From: Kitasatospora sp. MAA19
GTDB taxonomy: Bacteria; Actinomycetota; Actinomycetes; Streptomycetales; Streptomycetaceae
Direction of reading: 5' to 3'
Length of the DNA stretch: 64,000 nt
NCBI RefSeq assembly: GCF_029894125.1
Contig: NZ_JARXYZ010000007.1
Coordinates: 186,001-250,000 of the forward strand
Below the pieces are notes generated by a model. The model worked only from the letters and a program-made list of their open reading frames with translations. It was not told where the DNA came from and ran no database searches. Each line of letters starts with the position of its first letter. Within the stretch, counting starts at the first letter, position 1. The translations under genes were made by a program, and so were the position numbers. This document shows positions 47,899-56,791 of the stretch, in pieces.

Positions 47899-49674
47899 TC
47901 ACCGGCGCGCGTGGTCGCGGAAGCCGCGGCCGGTCTTGCGGCCCAGGCAGCCCGCCGCGACCAGGTGTTCCAGCAGCGGCGCGGCGGCCAGGCCCGGCTC
48001 GCGGAACTCCTGGTGCAGCACCTGCTCGATGGCCAGCGAGACGTCCAGCCCGACCACGTCCAGCAGCTCGAACGGGCCCATCGGGTAGCCGCAGCCCAGC
48101 TTCATCGCGGTGTCGATGTCGTCCACCGTCGCGTAGTGCTCCTGGAGCATCCGCACCGCGTCGTTCAGGTAGGGGAAGAGCAGCGCGTTGACGATGAAGC
48201 CGGCCCGGTCGCCGCACTCCACCGGGTGCTTGCGGACCTTGGCGGTCAGCTCCAGCACGGTCGCGGTGACGTCCGGCGCGGTGAGCACGGTGGAGACCAC
48301 CTCGACCAGCTTCATGGCCGGCGCCGGGTTGAAGAAGTGCATGCCGATCACGTCCTGCGGCCGCGAGGTCGCGGTCGCGCAGCTGATCACCGGCAGCGAG
48401 GAGGTGGTGGTGGCGAGCACCGCGCCCGGCCTGACGATCTTGTCCAGGGTGGCGAACAGCTCGCGCTTGACCGTCAGGTCCTCGGCCACCGCCTCGATCA
48501 CCAGGTCCGCCTCGGCCAGTTGGGTGTACTGACCGACCGGCGTGACCAGCGCGAGTGCGGCGTCCCGCTGCTCAGCGCTCAGCCGGCCCCGGTCGACCGA
48601 GCGGGCCAGCGACTTCGCCAGCTGCGCCTTGGCCCGGTCGGCCTTGTCCTGGCTGCGGGCGGCCAGCAGCACCGGGTGGCCGGCCTTGGCGAACACCTCG
48701 GCGATGCCGGTCGCCATGGTGCCCGAGCCGCAGACGCCGACCGTACGGACCTCCCGACCCGCCACCCCGGGCCTCGCCGGTCCGGTCGCCGCGTCCACGG
48801 CCCGGGACGAGCCGGGCGCCTCGTAGGTGTAGAAGCCGCGGCCGGACTTGCGGCCCAGCAGCCCGGCCGCGACCAGCTGGCCGAGGATCGGGGCGGGCGC
48901 GTGCAGGCGGTCCCGGGACTGCTCGTACATCGCCTCCAGGACGGTCCGCGCGGTGTCCACGCCGATCAGGTCGAGCAGCGCCAGCGGGCCCATCGGCAGG
49001 CCGCAGCCGAGCCGCATCGCGGCGTCGATGTCCTCCCGGGAGGCGTACTTGGACTCGTACATCGCGGCGGCCTGGTTCAGGTAGGCGAACAGCAGGCCGT
49101 TCACCACGAAGCCGGCCCGGTCGCCGGCCGCCACCGGCTCCTTGCCGAGGTCCCGGGCGAACGCGGCGGCGTCCTCGGCGGTCTGCGGCGAGGTCAGCAC
49201 CGTGCGGACCACCTCGACCAGCTTCATGGTGTGCACCGGGTTGAAGAAGTGCAGGCCCAGCACCCGCTCCGGGCGGGCCGTCGCGGCGGCGATCCGGGTC
49301 ACCGAGAGCGCGGTGGTGCCGGTGGCCAGCACCGTCGCCTCCGGGCAGATCCGGTCCAGCTCGGCGAAGAGCTCCCGCTTCAGCTCCAGCTGCTCGGGCA
49401 CCTCCTCGATCACCAGGTCCGCCTCGGCGGCGGCCGACAGCTCGTGGCCGACCGAGATCAGCGCCAGCAGCGCGGTGCGCTCCCCGGCGGTGATCCGCTC
49501 CCGGTCGACCGCGTGCGCGGTCGCCTCCTCGATCCGGGCCAGCGCCCGGGCGGCCGAGTCCTCGGTGGCCTCGATGCCGATCACCCGGCGGCCGCTCCTG
49601 GCGACGGCCACCGCGACACCGGCACCCATCGTGCCGAGGCCGACGACGGCGACCGTGGAAAAGGGACGCTTCAT
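47899..49674 (-). CDS. tandemly duplicated 3-hydroxybutyryl-CoA dehydrogenase
   Basis: A 591-residue protein consisting of two complete 3-hydroxyacyl-CoA dehydrogenase modules. The first spans residues 1-285 (GLGTMGAG at 12-19, catalytic-region LHFFNPVHTMKLVEVV at 141-156, GRKSGRGFYTYE). The second spans about 309-591 (GSGTMATG, MHFFNPAPAMKLVEVV, GRKTGRGFRD). Both keep the NAD-binding glycines and the catalytic His, so both may be active. It would supply 3-hydroxybutyryl-CoA/crotonyl-CoA precursors for ccr. It lies upstream of tetR on the same strand and is divergent from the ligase at 50191. Confidence 0.92.
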   Translation of the reverse strand: MKRPFSTVAVVGLGTMGAGVAVAVARSGRRVIGIEATEDSAARALARIEEATAHAVDRERITAGERTALLALISVGHELSAAAEADLVIEEVPEQLELKRELFAELDRICPEATVLATGTTALSVTRIAAATARPERVLGLHFFNPVHTMKLVEVVRTVLTSPQTAEDAAAFARDLGKEPVAAGDRAGFVVNGLLFAYLNQAAAMYESKYASREDIDAAMRLGCGLPMGPLALLDLIGVDTARTVLEAMYEQSRDRLHAPAPILGQLVAAGLLGRKSGRGFYTYEAPGSSRAVDAATGPARPGVAGREVRTVGVCGSGTMATGIAEVFAKAGHPVLLAARSQDKADRAKAQLAKSLARSVDRGRLSAEQRDAALALVTPVGQYTQLAEADLVIEAVAEDLTVKRELFATLDKIVRPGAVLATTTSSLPVISCATATSRPQDVIGMHFFNPAPAMKLVEVVSTVLTAPDVTATVLELTAKVRKHPVECGDRAGFIVNALLFPYLNDAVRMLQEHYATVDDIDTAMKLGCGYPMGPFELLDVVGLDVSLAIEQVLHQEFREPGLAAAPLLEHLVAAGCLGRKTGRGFRDHARR

Positions 49675-50190
49675 CTGTCCTGACTCCTAGTCATGAGGGG
49701 CCCGCGCGTGCTCCGGCGGGCGGGCCGCCGCGCCCGCGGGTCCGTGCGGGGGCGGCCGTCGCCGGAGGAGGGTCCGCGCGCGGGGGTGGGGAGATGACGG
49801 GTTCCGGCACACCGGCGCGGCGGCCGGTCCGCTCCGGCCGAACTGCGGGTGTGCCGTGGTGCTCAGGCGCTCAGGGGTGACGAGGAAGCGGCTCTGATAC
49901 GAGGAAGGGAACCCGGCCCGCCGCGGTTCGCGGCACCGGCCGGTGAAAGACGCACCGCGCGCCCGCCGCAGACACGGCGACCGCAGGCCCCCGCCGGTGC
50001 GGCTCCCGAAGCCCGGCGGTGATGCGTGCGGCCACTGTAGCGAAGCTACTCGCGAGTAGGAAGGGGGTGCGAGCGGAAACGTCGACGAGGGCGGGCCCGC
50101 CTGCGCCGACCCGAACGGGTGAACGGGTGGACGGGCGTCCGGCCGGACCACCCGATCGGGGTATTACCCGGCCCCGGCGGGCCGGGCAGC
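49675..50190. promoter_or_regulatory. 516-bp divergent intergenic region with a perfect 14-bp palindrome
   Basis: No credible gene. The stand-out element is CTACTCGCGAGTAG at 50046-50059, fully symmetric, which overlaps a second inverted repeat GTAGC-GAA-GCTAC (50037-50049). It is 131 bases before the ligase start and 372 bases before the dehydrogenase start. The symmetry and length fit a TetR-type operator. Confidence 0.6.
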
Positions 50191-51654
50191 ATGGACCGCA
50201 TGACCCTCGGAACCGCCGCCGGCCCCACCGCGTCCCCCTCCGGCCCCACCGGGCAGGACGCCGGCCTCGACGGGCAGTCGGCCGCCGTCGCGCTGCCCCC
50301 GCGCTCCGTGCGGGTCGAACAGGCCGAGGCGGCCGCCGGCCGGCTGCGCACGGCCGCCGTCGAGGCGGTGGCCGTCACCTGGGTGGACAACGCGGGCATC
50401 ACCCGGGTCAAGGCCGTCCCGCTGGGCGGCCTGGTGCACGCGGCGCAGTGGGGCGTCGGCGCCGCGCCCTGCTTCGACGCGATCCTCGCCGACGACGGCT
50501 TCGCCACCGGCCCGGGCGTCGGCGGCCCGATCGGGGACCTCAGGCTCTACCCCGACCTCACCCGGGTCGTCCCGCTGGCCGCCCAGCCCGGCTGGGCCTG
50601 GACCCCGGGCGACCGGTACACCCAGGACGGCTCCCCGCACCCCGGCTGCCAGCGGCTGTTCGCCCGCCGGATGGAGGCGGCGGCCGCCGAGCGCGGGCTG
50701 ACCCTGAAGGCCGGCATCGAGGTCGAGTGGGTGGTCGCCCTGGCCGGCGGGCCGCAGGACGAGCCGCAGTACCCGACGCACGGCCCCGCCTACGGGATGC
50801 ACCGGCTCACCGACCTCTCCGACTACCTGCGGGAGGTCCTGCGCGCCCTCGGCGAGCAGGGGCTGACCGTCCTGCAGATCCACCCCGAGTACTCCCCGGG
50901 CCAGTTCGAGGTCTCGGTGGCCCCCGAGGGCCCGGTCTGCGCCGCCGACACCTCCGTCCTGGTCCGGCACACCGTCCGGGCCGTCTCCGCCCGGCACGGC
51001 CTGCGAGTCTCCTTCGCCCCCGTGGTCGAGCCCGACACGGTCGGCAACGGCGGGCACCTGCACCTCAGCCTCTGGCGGGACGGCCGCAACCTCGGCCACG
51101 GCGGCTCCGGCCCGCACGGCCTGACCGCCGAGGCCGAGGGCTTCCTCGCCGGCGTGCTGGACGCGCTGCCCGAACTGCTGGTGCTGGGCTGCTCCAGCCC
51201 GGCCGGGTACCTGCGGCTGGTGCCCTCGCACTGGGCCGGCGCCTACCAGTGCTGGGGCCTGGAGAACCGCGAGGCCGCGCTGCGCCTGGTGACGGGCTCC
51301 ACGGGGGAGCGGGCGGCCGCCGCGAACGCCGAGGTCAAGTGCTTCGACGCCAGCGCCAACCCGTACCTGGCGGTCGGCGCGGTGCTCGCCGCCGGCCTCG
51401 CCGGTCTCGACCAACACCGTTCGCTGCCGCCGGAGTTCACCGGCGACCCGGCCGCCGCCGAGCCCGGCACGGTGCCCCGGCTGCCGGCCGGACCGGCGCA
51501 GGCGCTGGCCGCGTACGAGCGCTCGACGGTGCTGCGCGAGGCGCTCGGCGGGCCGCTGTACGAGGCGGTGCTGGCGGTGCGCCGGGCCGAGGACGAGCAG
51601 TACGCCGCCGCCACCCCCGAGCAACTGGTCGCCGCCACCCGCTGGCGCTACTGA
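50191..51654 (+). CDS. glutamine-synthetase-like ligase, not canonical GSI
   Basis: A 487-residue protein with the GS catalytic barrel: KAGIEVEWVV (metal Glu pair), NGGHLHLSLWRDG (active-site His segment), GAYQCWGLENREAALRLV, and KCFDASANPYLAVGAVLAAGL. The GSI motifs are altered (for example HLHLS in place of MHVHQS) and the adenylylation site is absent. It therefore resembles the GlnA3/GlnA4-type gamma-glutamyl-amine ligases of streptomycetes. These glutamylate polyamines or ethanolamine rather than ammonia; which amine applies here cannot be read. ATG 50191 follows GCCGGGCAGC; ATG 50200 is an alternative. Confidence 0.8.
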   Translation: MDRMTLGTAAGPTASPSGPTGQDAGLDGQSAAVALPPRSVRVEQAEAAAGRLRTAAVEAVAVTWVDNAGITRVKAVPLGGLVHAAQWGVGAAPCFDAILADDGFATGPGVGGPIGDLRLYPDLTRVVPLAAQPGWAWTPGDRYTQDGSPHPGCQRLFARRMEAAAAERGLTLKAGIEVEWVVALAGGPQDEPQYPTHGPAYGMHRLTDLSDYLREVLRALGEQGLTVLQIHPEYSPGQFEVSVAPEGPVCAADTSVLVRHTVRAVSARHGLRVSFAPVVEPDTVGNGGHLHLSLWRDGRNLGHGGSGPHGLTAEAEGFLAGVLDALPELLVLGCSSPAGYLRLVPSHWAGAYQCWGLENREAALRLVTGSTGERAAAANAEVKCFDASANPYLAVGAVLAAGLAGLDQHRSLPPEFTGDPAAAEPGTVPRLPAGPAQALAAYERSTVLREALGGPLYEAVLAVRRAEDEQYAAATPEQLVAATRWRY

Positions 51655-51749
51655 CCGACACCCCGGCCCGCGGGCGAGGCGCTCGAACCGACACCGCTCG
51701 GCAGGCTCTTGTGCGCCGCCGACGGGTCCGGGCTGCCCGCACTGTATCC

Positions 51750-51791
51750 GATGGTTCGCCGACCAGCTCCGTCGGCGAACCATCACTTTTT
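51750..51791 (+). terminator. intrinsic terminator with T-run after the ligase gene
   Basis: A perfect 14-bp stem (gatggttcgccgac and its complement), a 7-base loop, then ACTTTTT. This is the only textbook rho-independent terminator I see in the window. Confidence 0.92.
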
Positions 51792-51973
51792 AACACTCTT
51801 CACTCTGTTTCCACGGTTGAACTGTGGACTCCTGCCCTCCGCTGTTGGCCAAGATGTGACGATTAGATGACTACCTCTTGCGCATATCAGCGAATATTCA
51901 TTAGCGTCCCGATCATTCCAGCGCACCTGCCACACCGCAGCTGCCGCATGACGACTCGGGAGGGCCAACCCCT
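51792..51973 (+). promoter_or_regulatory. AT-richer promoter region of the subtilase gene
   Basis: The bases between the terminator and the protease start contain the least GC-rich stretch nearby (gcatatcagcgaatattcattagc around 51880-51905), a plausible -10 region. I see no gene in it. Confidence 0.5.
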
Positions 51974-53464
51974 ATGAGAGTTCCTCGGATCAGCCGGACC
52001 CGGTTCGCGGCGGTGGGCCTCGTGCTCGCCACCGCCGGCGCCCTCGCGCTGCCGGCCGGCACCGCCGTCGCGGCCGCCCCCTCGGCGGGCTCGACGACCG
52101 GTCCGCTGCTCAGCTACGTCGTCAACACCAAGGCCAACCACGGTCAGGTGCAGAAGGTCGAGAAGGCGATCACCGCCCTGGGCGGCTCGGTGGTGTACTC
52201 GTACGAGCAGATCGGCGTCGTCATCGCCCGCTCGAACGACACCGCGTTCGCCGCGAAGCTGCGCCAGACCAAGGGCGTCGACTCCGTCGGTGCCAGCCGC
52301 ACCAAGGGCATCACCGCCGCCGACCAGACGAAGGCCGACGTCGCGCCCGCGCCCGCCGCCGCCCCCGCGGACGGTCAGGAGCCGTACGAGGCCAACCAGT
52401 GGGACATGCGCCAGATCGGTGTCGACAAGGCGCACAAGCTCTCGCTCGGCAGCCGCAACGTCACCGTCGGTGTGCTGGACTCCGGCATCGACGCGACGCA
52501 CGAGGACCTGGCGGCCAACGTGGACGCCTCGCAGTCGGTCTCCTGCATCGACGGCGGCAAGCCGAACACCGACTGGAAGTCCTGGCAGCCCACCACCAGC
52601 GACCACGGCACCCACGTGGCCGGCACGATCGGCGCCGCCAAGAACGGCAAGGGCGTCGTCGGCATCGCCCCGAACGTGAAGCTGGCCGCGGTCAAGGTCG
52701 TCGACGACGGCGGGTTCATCTACCCCGAGTACGCGATCTGCGGCTTCGTGTGGGCCGGTGAGCACGGCTTCAAGGTGACCAACAACAGCTACTACGTCGA
52801 CCCGTGGATGTTCAACTGCCCGAACGACAAGGACCAGGCCGCGATCACCGCCGCCGTCCGCAAGGCGGTGTCGTTCTCGCAGCGCAAGGGCGTCCTCAAC
52901 GTCGCCGCGGCGGGCAACGAGAACATCGACCTGGCGCACAAGACCACTGACGTCTCCAGCCCGGACGACACCACCCCCGGCACCCGCCCGGTCACCAACG
53001 ACTGCCTGTCGCTGCCGACCGAGCTGCCCGGCGTCGTCGCCGTCTCCGCGGTCGGCGTCAAGGGCGAGAAGTCGTACTACTCCAGCTACGGCAAGGGCGT
53101 CGTGACCGTCGCCGCGCCGGGTGGCGACGCCCGCTACCAGATCCCGGACACCCCGGACAAGAACGGCCGGATCCTGTCCACCATCCCGGGCAACAAGTAC
53201 GGCTACATGCAGGGCACCTCGATGGCCACCCCGCACGTCACCGGCGTGGTCGCCCTGCTCGCCAGCACCTTCCCGTGGGCCAGCCCGGACGAGCTGACCG
53301 AGCTGCTCACCAACCAGGCCGAGTCGCACCCGTGCCCGACCGGCGAGTACAACCCGGGCGGCACCGGGCAGTACAAGGCCACCTGCGAGGGCGGCGCGGA
53401 CGACAACGGCTTCTACGGCGCCGGCATCATCAACGCCGAGAAGGCGGTCCAGTGGTGGCGCTGA
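51974..53464 (+). CDS. secreted S8-family serine protease (subtilase)
   Basis: A 496-residue exported protease. The signal peptide is residues 1-34 (RISRTRFAAVGLVLATAGALAL, then AVAAA). An inhibitor-I9-like propeptide covers about 45-110, then an Ala/Pro linker. The catalytic domain starts near 140. The triad is D169 (GVLDSGID), H211 (DHGTHVAG) and S416 (GTSMATPH), with the oxyanion Asn at 315 (AAGNEN). Several Cys residues (191, 256, 282, 344 and two near the C-terminus) may form disulfides. ATG 51974 is the only start before the signal peptide. Transcribed alone. Confidence 0.94.
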   Translation: MRVPRISRTRFAAVGLVLATAGALALPAGTAVAAAPSAGSTTGPLLSYVVNTKANHGQVQKVEKAITALGGSVVYSYEQIGVVIARSNDTAFAAKLRQTKGVDSVGASRTKGITAADQTKADVAPAPAAAPADGQEPYEANQWDMRQIGVDKAHKLSLGSRNVTVGVLDSGIDATHEDLAANVDASQSVSCIDGGKPNTDWKSWQPTTSDHGTHVAGTIGAAKNGKGVVGIAPNVKLAAVKVVDDGGFIYPEYAICGFVWAGEHGFKVTNNSYYVDPWMFNCPNDKDQAAITAAVRKAVSFSQRKGVLNVAAAGNENIDLAHKTTDVSSPDDTTPGTRPVTNDCLSLPTELPGVVAVSAVGVKGEKSYYSSYGKGVVTVAAPGGDARYQIPDTPDKNGRILSTIPGNKYGYMQGTSMATPHVTGVVALLASTFPWASPDELTELLTNQAESHPCPTGEYNPGGTGQYKATCEGGADDNGFYGAGIINAEKAVQWWR

Positions 53465-53496
53465 CGCGCTGACCACGGCGACACCTGAACACTGAG

Positions 53497-53528
53497 CCGG
53501 GGAGCGGGCCTTGGGGTCCGCTCCCCGG
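53497..53528. terminator. terminator between convergent subtilase and kinase genes
   Basis: An 11-bp stem (ccggggagcgg and its complement) with a 10-base loop, 33 bases after the subtilase stop. Confidence 0.8.
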
Positions 53529-53554
53529 TCGTTTCCCGGGGTCGGGCCCGGCGC

Positions 53555-54457
53555 TCACTCGACGTGGCGGTCCCAGACCGTCTCCACCGAGGGCTTGCCG
53601 TGCAGGTCCGGGACCTCCTGGAGCCAGGCGGGCCGGCCTGCCCGCATCCGGGCCTCCCGGCGCCGTTCGGCCTCGCGCAGCTGCTCGGGGGTGGCGAAGC
53701 CGTCCGGGAGCCACTGCCCGGAGAGCACCACGCGGGCGGCCAGGTGGGTGACGTAGGCGTGCCGGACGGCGTCCACCGAGTCGAAGCCGGGCTCGTCCGC
53801 CAGCCACGCGTCCGGGACGAGCGCCAGCACCTCCTCCAGCAGGCCGACGGTGACCAGCGGTCCGAGCTCCTCGTCGGCCAGCCGGACGTCCGGGGCCGAG
53901 CCGCCGAGGGCGTGCGCGCTGAGGTCGTACCGCTTGCCGACCGCCGCCTCGGCGGTGGCCCAGCGGTGGTGGAAGATCAGCGCGGCGCCGTTGTCGATCA
54001 GCCAGAGCCGCCCGTGCCAGACCACCAGGTTGGGGTTGTGGACGGTGCGGTCGACGTTGCCGGTGAGCGCGTCCAGCCAGACCACCCGGCCGGCCTCGGC
54101 GGAGTCCACCGGGATCAGCCCGGGCCGGAAGTCCCGCGCGCCGGGCAGCAGGTCCATCCCGAGGTTGAGCCCGTCGCTGGCCTTCAGCATGTCCTGGATC
54201 TCGGCGTCCGGTTCGTCCGCGGCGACCGCCGGATCGAAGTCCACCAGCCGCAGTTCCGGGACGCGCAGGCCGAGCCGCCGGGCCAGCTCGCCGACGATCA
54301 CCTCGGCGACCAGTGCCTTGCGGCCCTGCGCGGCGCCGGTGAACTTGACCACGTACGTTCCCAGGTCGTCGGTCTCCACCACGCCGGGGACGGAGCCACC
54401 GGAGCGCAGCGGGTCGACGTAGCGCACTGCTGTCACCAGATCGAGCACATCGGCCAC
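53555..54457 (-). CDS. HipA-like kinase-fold protein
   Basis: A 300-residue protein of the streptomycete HipA-family kinases. TYVVKFTGAAQGRKALVAEVIVGELARRLGL has the ATP-site Lys and helix, WLDALTGNVDRTVHNPNLVVW the catalytic-loop-like Asp/Asn set, and LWLIDNGAALIFHHRW the metal-binding Asp. It stands alone with no HipB-like antitoxin beside it, so it is not an obvious toxin. The GTG at 54457 follows GGAGGGATAG. It is divergent from the SRPBCC gene across 129 bases. The target of phosphorylation is unknown. Confidence 0.8.
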   Translation of the reverse strand: MADVLDLVTAVRYVDPLRSGGSVPGVVETDDLGTYVVKFTGAAQGRKALVAEVIVGELARRLGLRVPELRLVDFDPAVAADEPDAEIQDMLKASDGLNLGMDLLPGARDFRPGLIPVDSAEAGRVVWLDALTGNVDRTVHNPNLVVWHGRLWLIDNGAALIFHHRWATAEAAVGKRYDLSAHALGGSAPDVRLADEELGPLVTVGLLEEVLALVPDAWLADEPGFDSVDAVRHAYVTHLAARVVLSGQWLPDGFATPEQLREAERRREARMRAGRPAWLQEVPDLHGKPSVETVWDRHVE

Positions 54458-54586
54458 CCTATCCCTCCGTTCCCTCCGCCCCGGCGGGCCGTCCGGCCGG
54501 CTGCGAGCCCCGGAGGGTTGTGGCTCCGGCGCTGTGATTGGCTTGCCGGTGAGACCGGAAGACCACCAGACGAGGAGAGCAAGGTC

Positions 54587-55027
54587 ATGGGACAGGTGCA
54601 GGCCACCACCGAGCGGGACTACGACGCCGCCCCCGAGCGGGTCTACGAGGCGCTCGCCGACTACCAGGTGACCCGCCCGAAGCTGCTGCCCGCGCAGTAC
54701 AGCGAGTACGAGGTCCGGGTCGGCGGCACCGGCGCCGGCACCCAGGTGCACTGGAAGCTGCAGGCCACCGAGAAGCGCGTGCGGGACTGCCTGTTCACCG
54801 TCTCGGCGCCCAAGCCCGACCAGCTGGTGGAGAAGGACGCCAACTCCAGCATGGTGATCACCTGGACCGTCTCGGCGGCCGGTGAGGGCCGGTCGAAGGT
54901 CACCGTCTCGGCCACCTGGCAGGGCGCGAGCGGCATCGGCGGCTTCTTCGAGCGCACCTTCGCCCCGAAGGGCCTGAACCGGATCCACGACCAGGTGCTG
55001 GCGAACCTGGCCGCCGAGGTCCGCTGA
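54587..55027 (+). CDS. SRPBCC (START-like) family protein
   Basis: A 146-residue protein with the polyketide-cyclase/START-like helix-grip pattern: TERDYDAAPERVYEALADYQVTRPKLLP, then VRVGGTGAGTQVHWKLQ, VEKDANSSMVITWTVSAAGEGRSKVTVSATW, and the long C-terminal helix GLNRIHDQVLANLAAEV. Such proteins bind hydrophobic small ligands. ATG 54587 follows CGAGGAGAGC. It ends at a hairpin (55048-55080) before the polysaccharide cluster. Confidence 0.88.
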   Translation: MGQVQATTERDYDAAPERVYEALADYQVTRPKLLPAQYSEYEVRVGGTGAGTQVHWKLQATEKRVRDCLFTVSAPKPDQLVEKDANSSMVITWTVSAAGEGRSKVTVSATWQGASGIGGFFERTFAPKGLNRIHDQVLANLAAEVR

Positions 55028-55047
55028 CCTCCTCCGGGACCCGTCGA

Positions 55048-55080
55048 GGCCCGCCGGGATCCGTGGAGATCCGGCGGGCC
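55048..55080 (+). terminator. terminator after the SRPBCC gene
   Basis: ggcccgccgg and ccggcgggcc form a 10-bp stem that can extend through an inner gatc pairing, 21 bases after the stop codon. Confidence 0.75.
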
Positions 55081-55222
55081 CCGCATTTCCCCCCGGTAAT
55101 TCGCCCGGGAATTCGAGCAGCCCGTCCACCCATGCGAGCGGAAAGCCGTACGGGTGGACGGCCCGCCACCTCCGGGTGACGGGGGCCGCCCGGCATGGGG
55201 GAGCCACCCTAGGCTCGCCGCC

Positions 55223-56383
55223 GTGCATATGACGATCCTTCACATTTCACAGCCGGTGGACGGCGGAGTCGCCCGCGTCGTCGTCGATCTGGTCCGGGGG
55301 CAGCGCGAGGCGGGCCACCGGGTGCTGGTGGCCTGTCCGCGCGGTGGCCGGCTGGCCGAGGAGGCCACCGCCGTGGGCGCACTGGTCCAGGACTGGCCCG
55401 CCGAGCGCTCGCCCGGCGCGGGCACCGTCACCGAGGCCTGGCGGCTGCGCCGGATCGTCCGGGCGGCCGCGCCCGACGTGGTCCACCTGCACAGCGCCAA
55501 GGCCGGGCTGGCCGGCCGGCTGGCCGTGCGCGGCGCGGTGCCGACCGTCTTCCAGCCGCACGCCTGGTCCTTCGCCGCCGTCGAGGGCCCGCTGGCCGCC
55601 GCCACCTTGCACTGGGAGCGCTTCGCCAGCCGCTGGGCGCACCGCCTGCTCTGCGTCAGCGTCCAGGAGCGGGCCGACGGCGTGGCCGCCGGGGTGAGCG
55701 CGGACTGGGCGGTGGTGCCCAACGGCGTGGACGTCCGCCACTACGCGCCCGCCGACCGCCGGGCCGCCCGGATCGCGCTGGGTCTGGACCTGCACGCCCC
55801 GCTCGCGGTCTGTGTGGGCCGACTGTGCCGGCAGAAGGGCCAGGACGTGCTGCTCGCGGCCTGGCCGGAGGTGCTGCGGACGGTGCCGCAGGCCCGGCTG
55901 GCGCTGATCGGCGGCGGGCCGGAGGAGCGGCGGGTGGCGGACCTGGTCCGGGAGTCGGCCGAGCCGTCCCGGGTCCGGCTGGTCGGGGACGTGCCGGACC
56001 CACGCCCGTGGCTGGCGGCGGCCGACCTGGTGGTGCTGCCCTCCCGCTGGGAGGGCATGGCGCTGGCCCCGCTGGAGGCGATGGCGGCGGCCCGCCCGGT
56101 GCTGCTGACCGACGTGCCGGGCGCCCGGGAGTGCCTGCCCCAGGCCGAGCGGGGGCAGGCGGTCGTGCCGCCCGAGGACGCGGCCGCGCTCGCCACCCGA
56201 ATGGCGGAAGCGCTGTCCGATCCGATCGAGTGCGAGCGGCGCGGTGCACGACTGCGTGATCACGTGGTCGCCCGGCATGACGTCCGCACGGTGGTCGAAC
56301 AGGTGGACGCGCTGTACCGCCATCTGCTCGGCGCCGGACCGGCGGCCGGACGGCGCCGGGCCCGTGTCCCAGAGCGGATCTGA
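55223..56383 (+). CDS. GT4-family glycosyltransferase (polysaccharide cluster, first gene)
   Basis: A 386-residue GT-B enzyme. The N-terminal acceptor domain begins ILHISQPVDGGVARVVVDLVRG, and HAWSFAAVEG marks the middle. The C-terminal donor domain has VVPNGVDVRHYAP, VGRLCRQKGQDVLLAAW and the E-x7-E motif region LPSRWEGMALAPLEAMAA. GTG 55223 is preferred over ATG 55229 because of its spacing to an upstream AGG. It should add a sugar from a nucleotide donor at the cytoplasmic face to a lipid-linked glycan. It is separated from the next gene by a 408-base leader. Confidence 0.9.
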   Translation: MHMTILHISQPVDGGVARVVVDLVRGQREAGHRVLVACPRGGRLAEEATAVGALVQDWPAERSPGAGTVTEAWRLRRIVRAAAPDVVHLHSAKAGLAGRLAVRGAVPTVFQPHAWSFAAVEGPLAAATLHWERFASRWAHRLLCVSVQERADGVAAGVSADWAVVPNGVDVRHYAPADRRAARIALGLDLHAPLAVCVGRLCRQKGQDVLLAAWPEVLRTVPQARLALIGGGPEERRVADLVRESAEPSRVRLVGDVPDPRPWLAAADLVVLPSRWEGMALAPLEAMAAARPVLLTDVPGARECLPQAERGQAVVPPEDAAALATRMAEALSDPIECERRGARLRDHVVARHDVRTVVEQVDALYRHLLGAGPAAGRRRARVPERI

Positions 56384-56791
56384 TCGTTTCACATGCCGTG
56401 AATGCCCGCCGATCCGGCGCTGTCGTATTCGCACCCTCAACCGGATGAGGAAGAGGCGTAAAATCCGAAATACCTATTAATGGGCGGCTGGAATGAAATG
56501 GCAAGTCACCTTCCAGCCCGTGTGTCCCGGTTCTGTATTGTCGGATTTTGCCTGCTTCGTTTTCAATTCACACCGGAAATTCGCGGCTGAGCCCTTCGCG
56601 ACCGGATCCTTCGCGACCGGATCCGTCGTGACCGAGTCCTTCGCGGCCGGGCCCTGCGCGAGAGAACCGAGAGCCGCCAGCGGCAGCAGGTGCTGTCAGG
56701 ACCGCGCCCACCGGGCCGGGACGGCCGCTCCGCGCCAACCGGTGCCGGGGCGCCGTCACCCCGGGCACACAGCAGGGGAGTTCGTGCGCTG
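56384..56791. promoter_or_regulatory. AT-rich leader of the polysaccharide cluster
   Basis: A 408-base interval. Bases 56440-56590 are strikingly AT rich for this genome (gtaaaatccgaaatacctattaatgg; cggattttgcctgcttcgttttcaattc), suggesting promoter and untranslated leader. A plus-strand frame from ATG 56493 to TGA 56792 overlaps the next start as TGATG, but its early codons use A/T at third positions and it lacks a ribosome binding site, so I do not call it a gene. A 15-bp tandem repeat fills 56592-56666. Confidence 0.55.
56592..56666. repeat. 15-bp tandem repeat in the leader
   Basis: Five 15-base units: cccttcgcgaccgga, tccttcgcgaccgga, tccgtcgtgaccgag, tccttcgcggccggg and the diverged ccctgcgcgagagaa. 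They are in frame with the doubtful 56493-56792 frame and would encode pentads such as SFATG. Confidence 0.65.

Noticed and set aside
53555..54457. HipA-type toxin of a toxin-antitoxin system
   Set aside because: No HipB-like antitoxin gene is adjacent. Streptomycetes carry stand-alone HipA-fold kinases, so toxicity is not supported.
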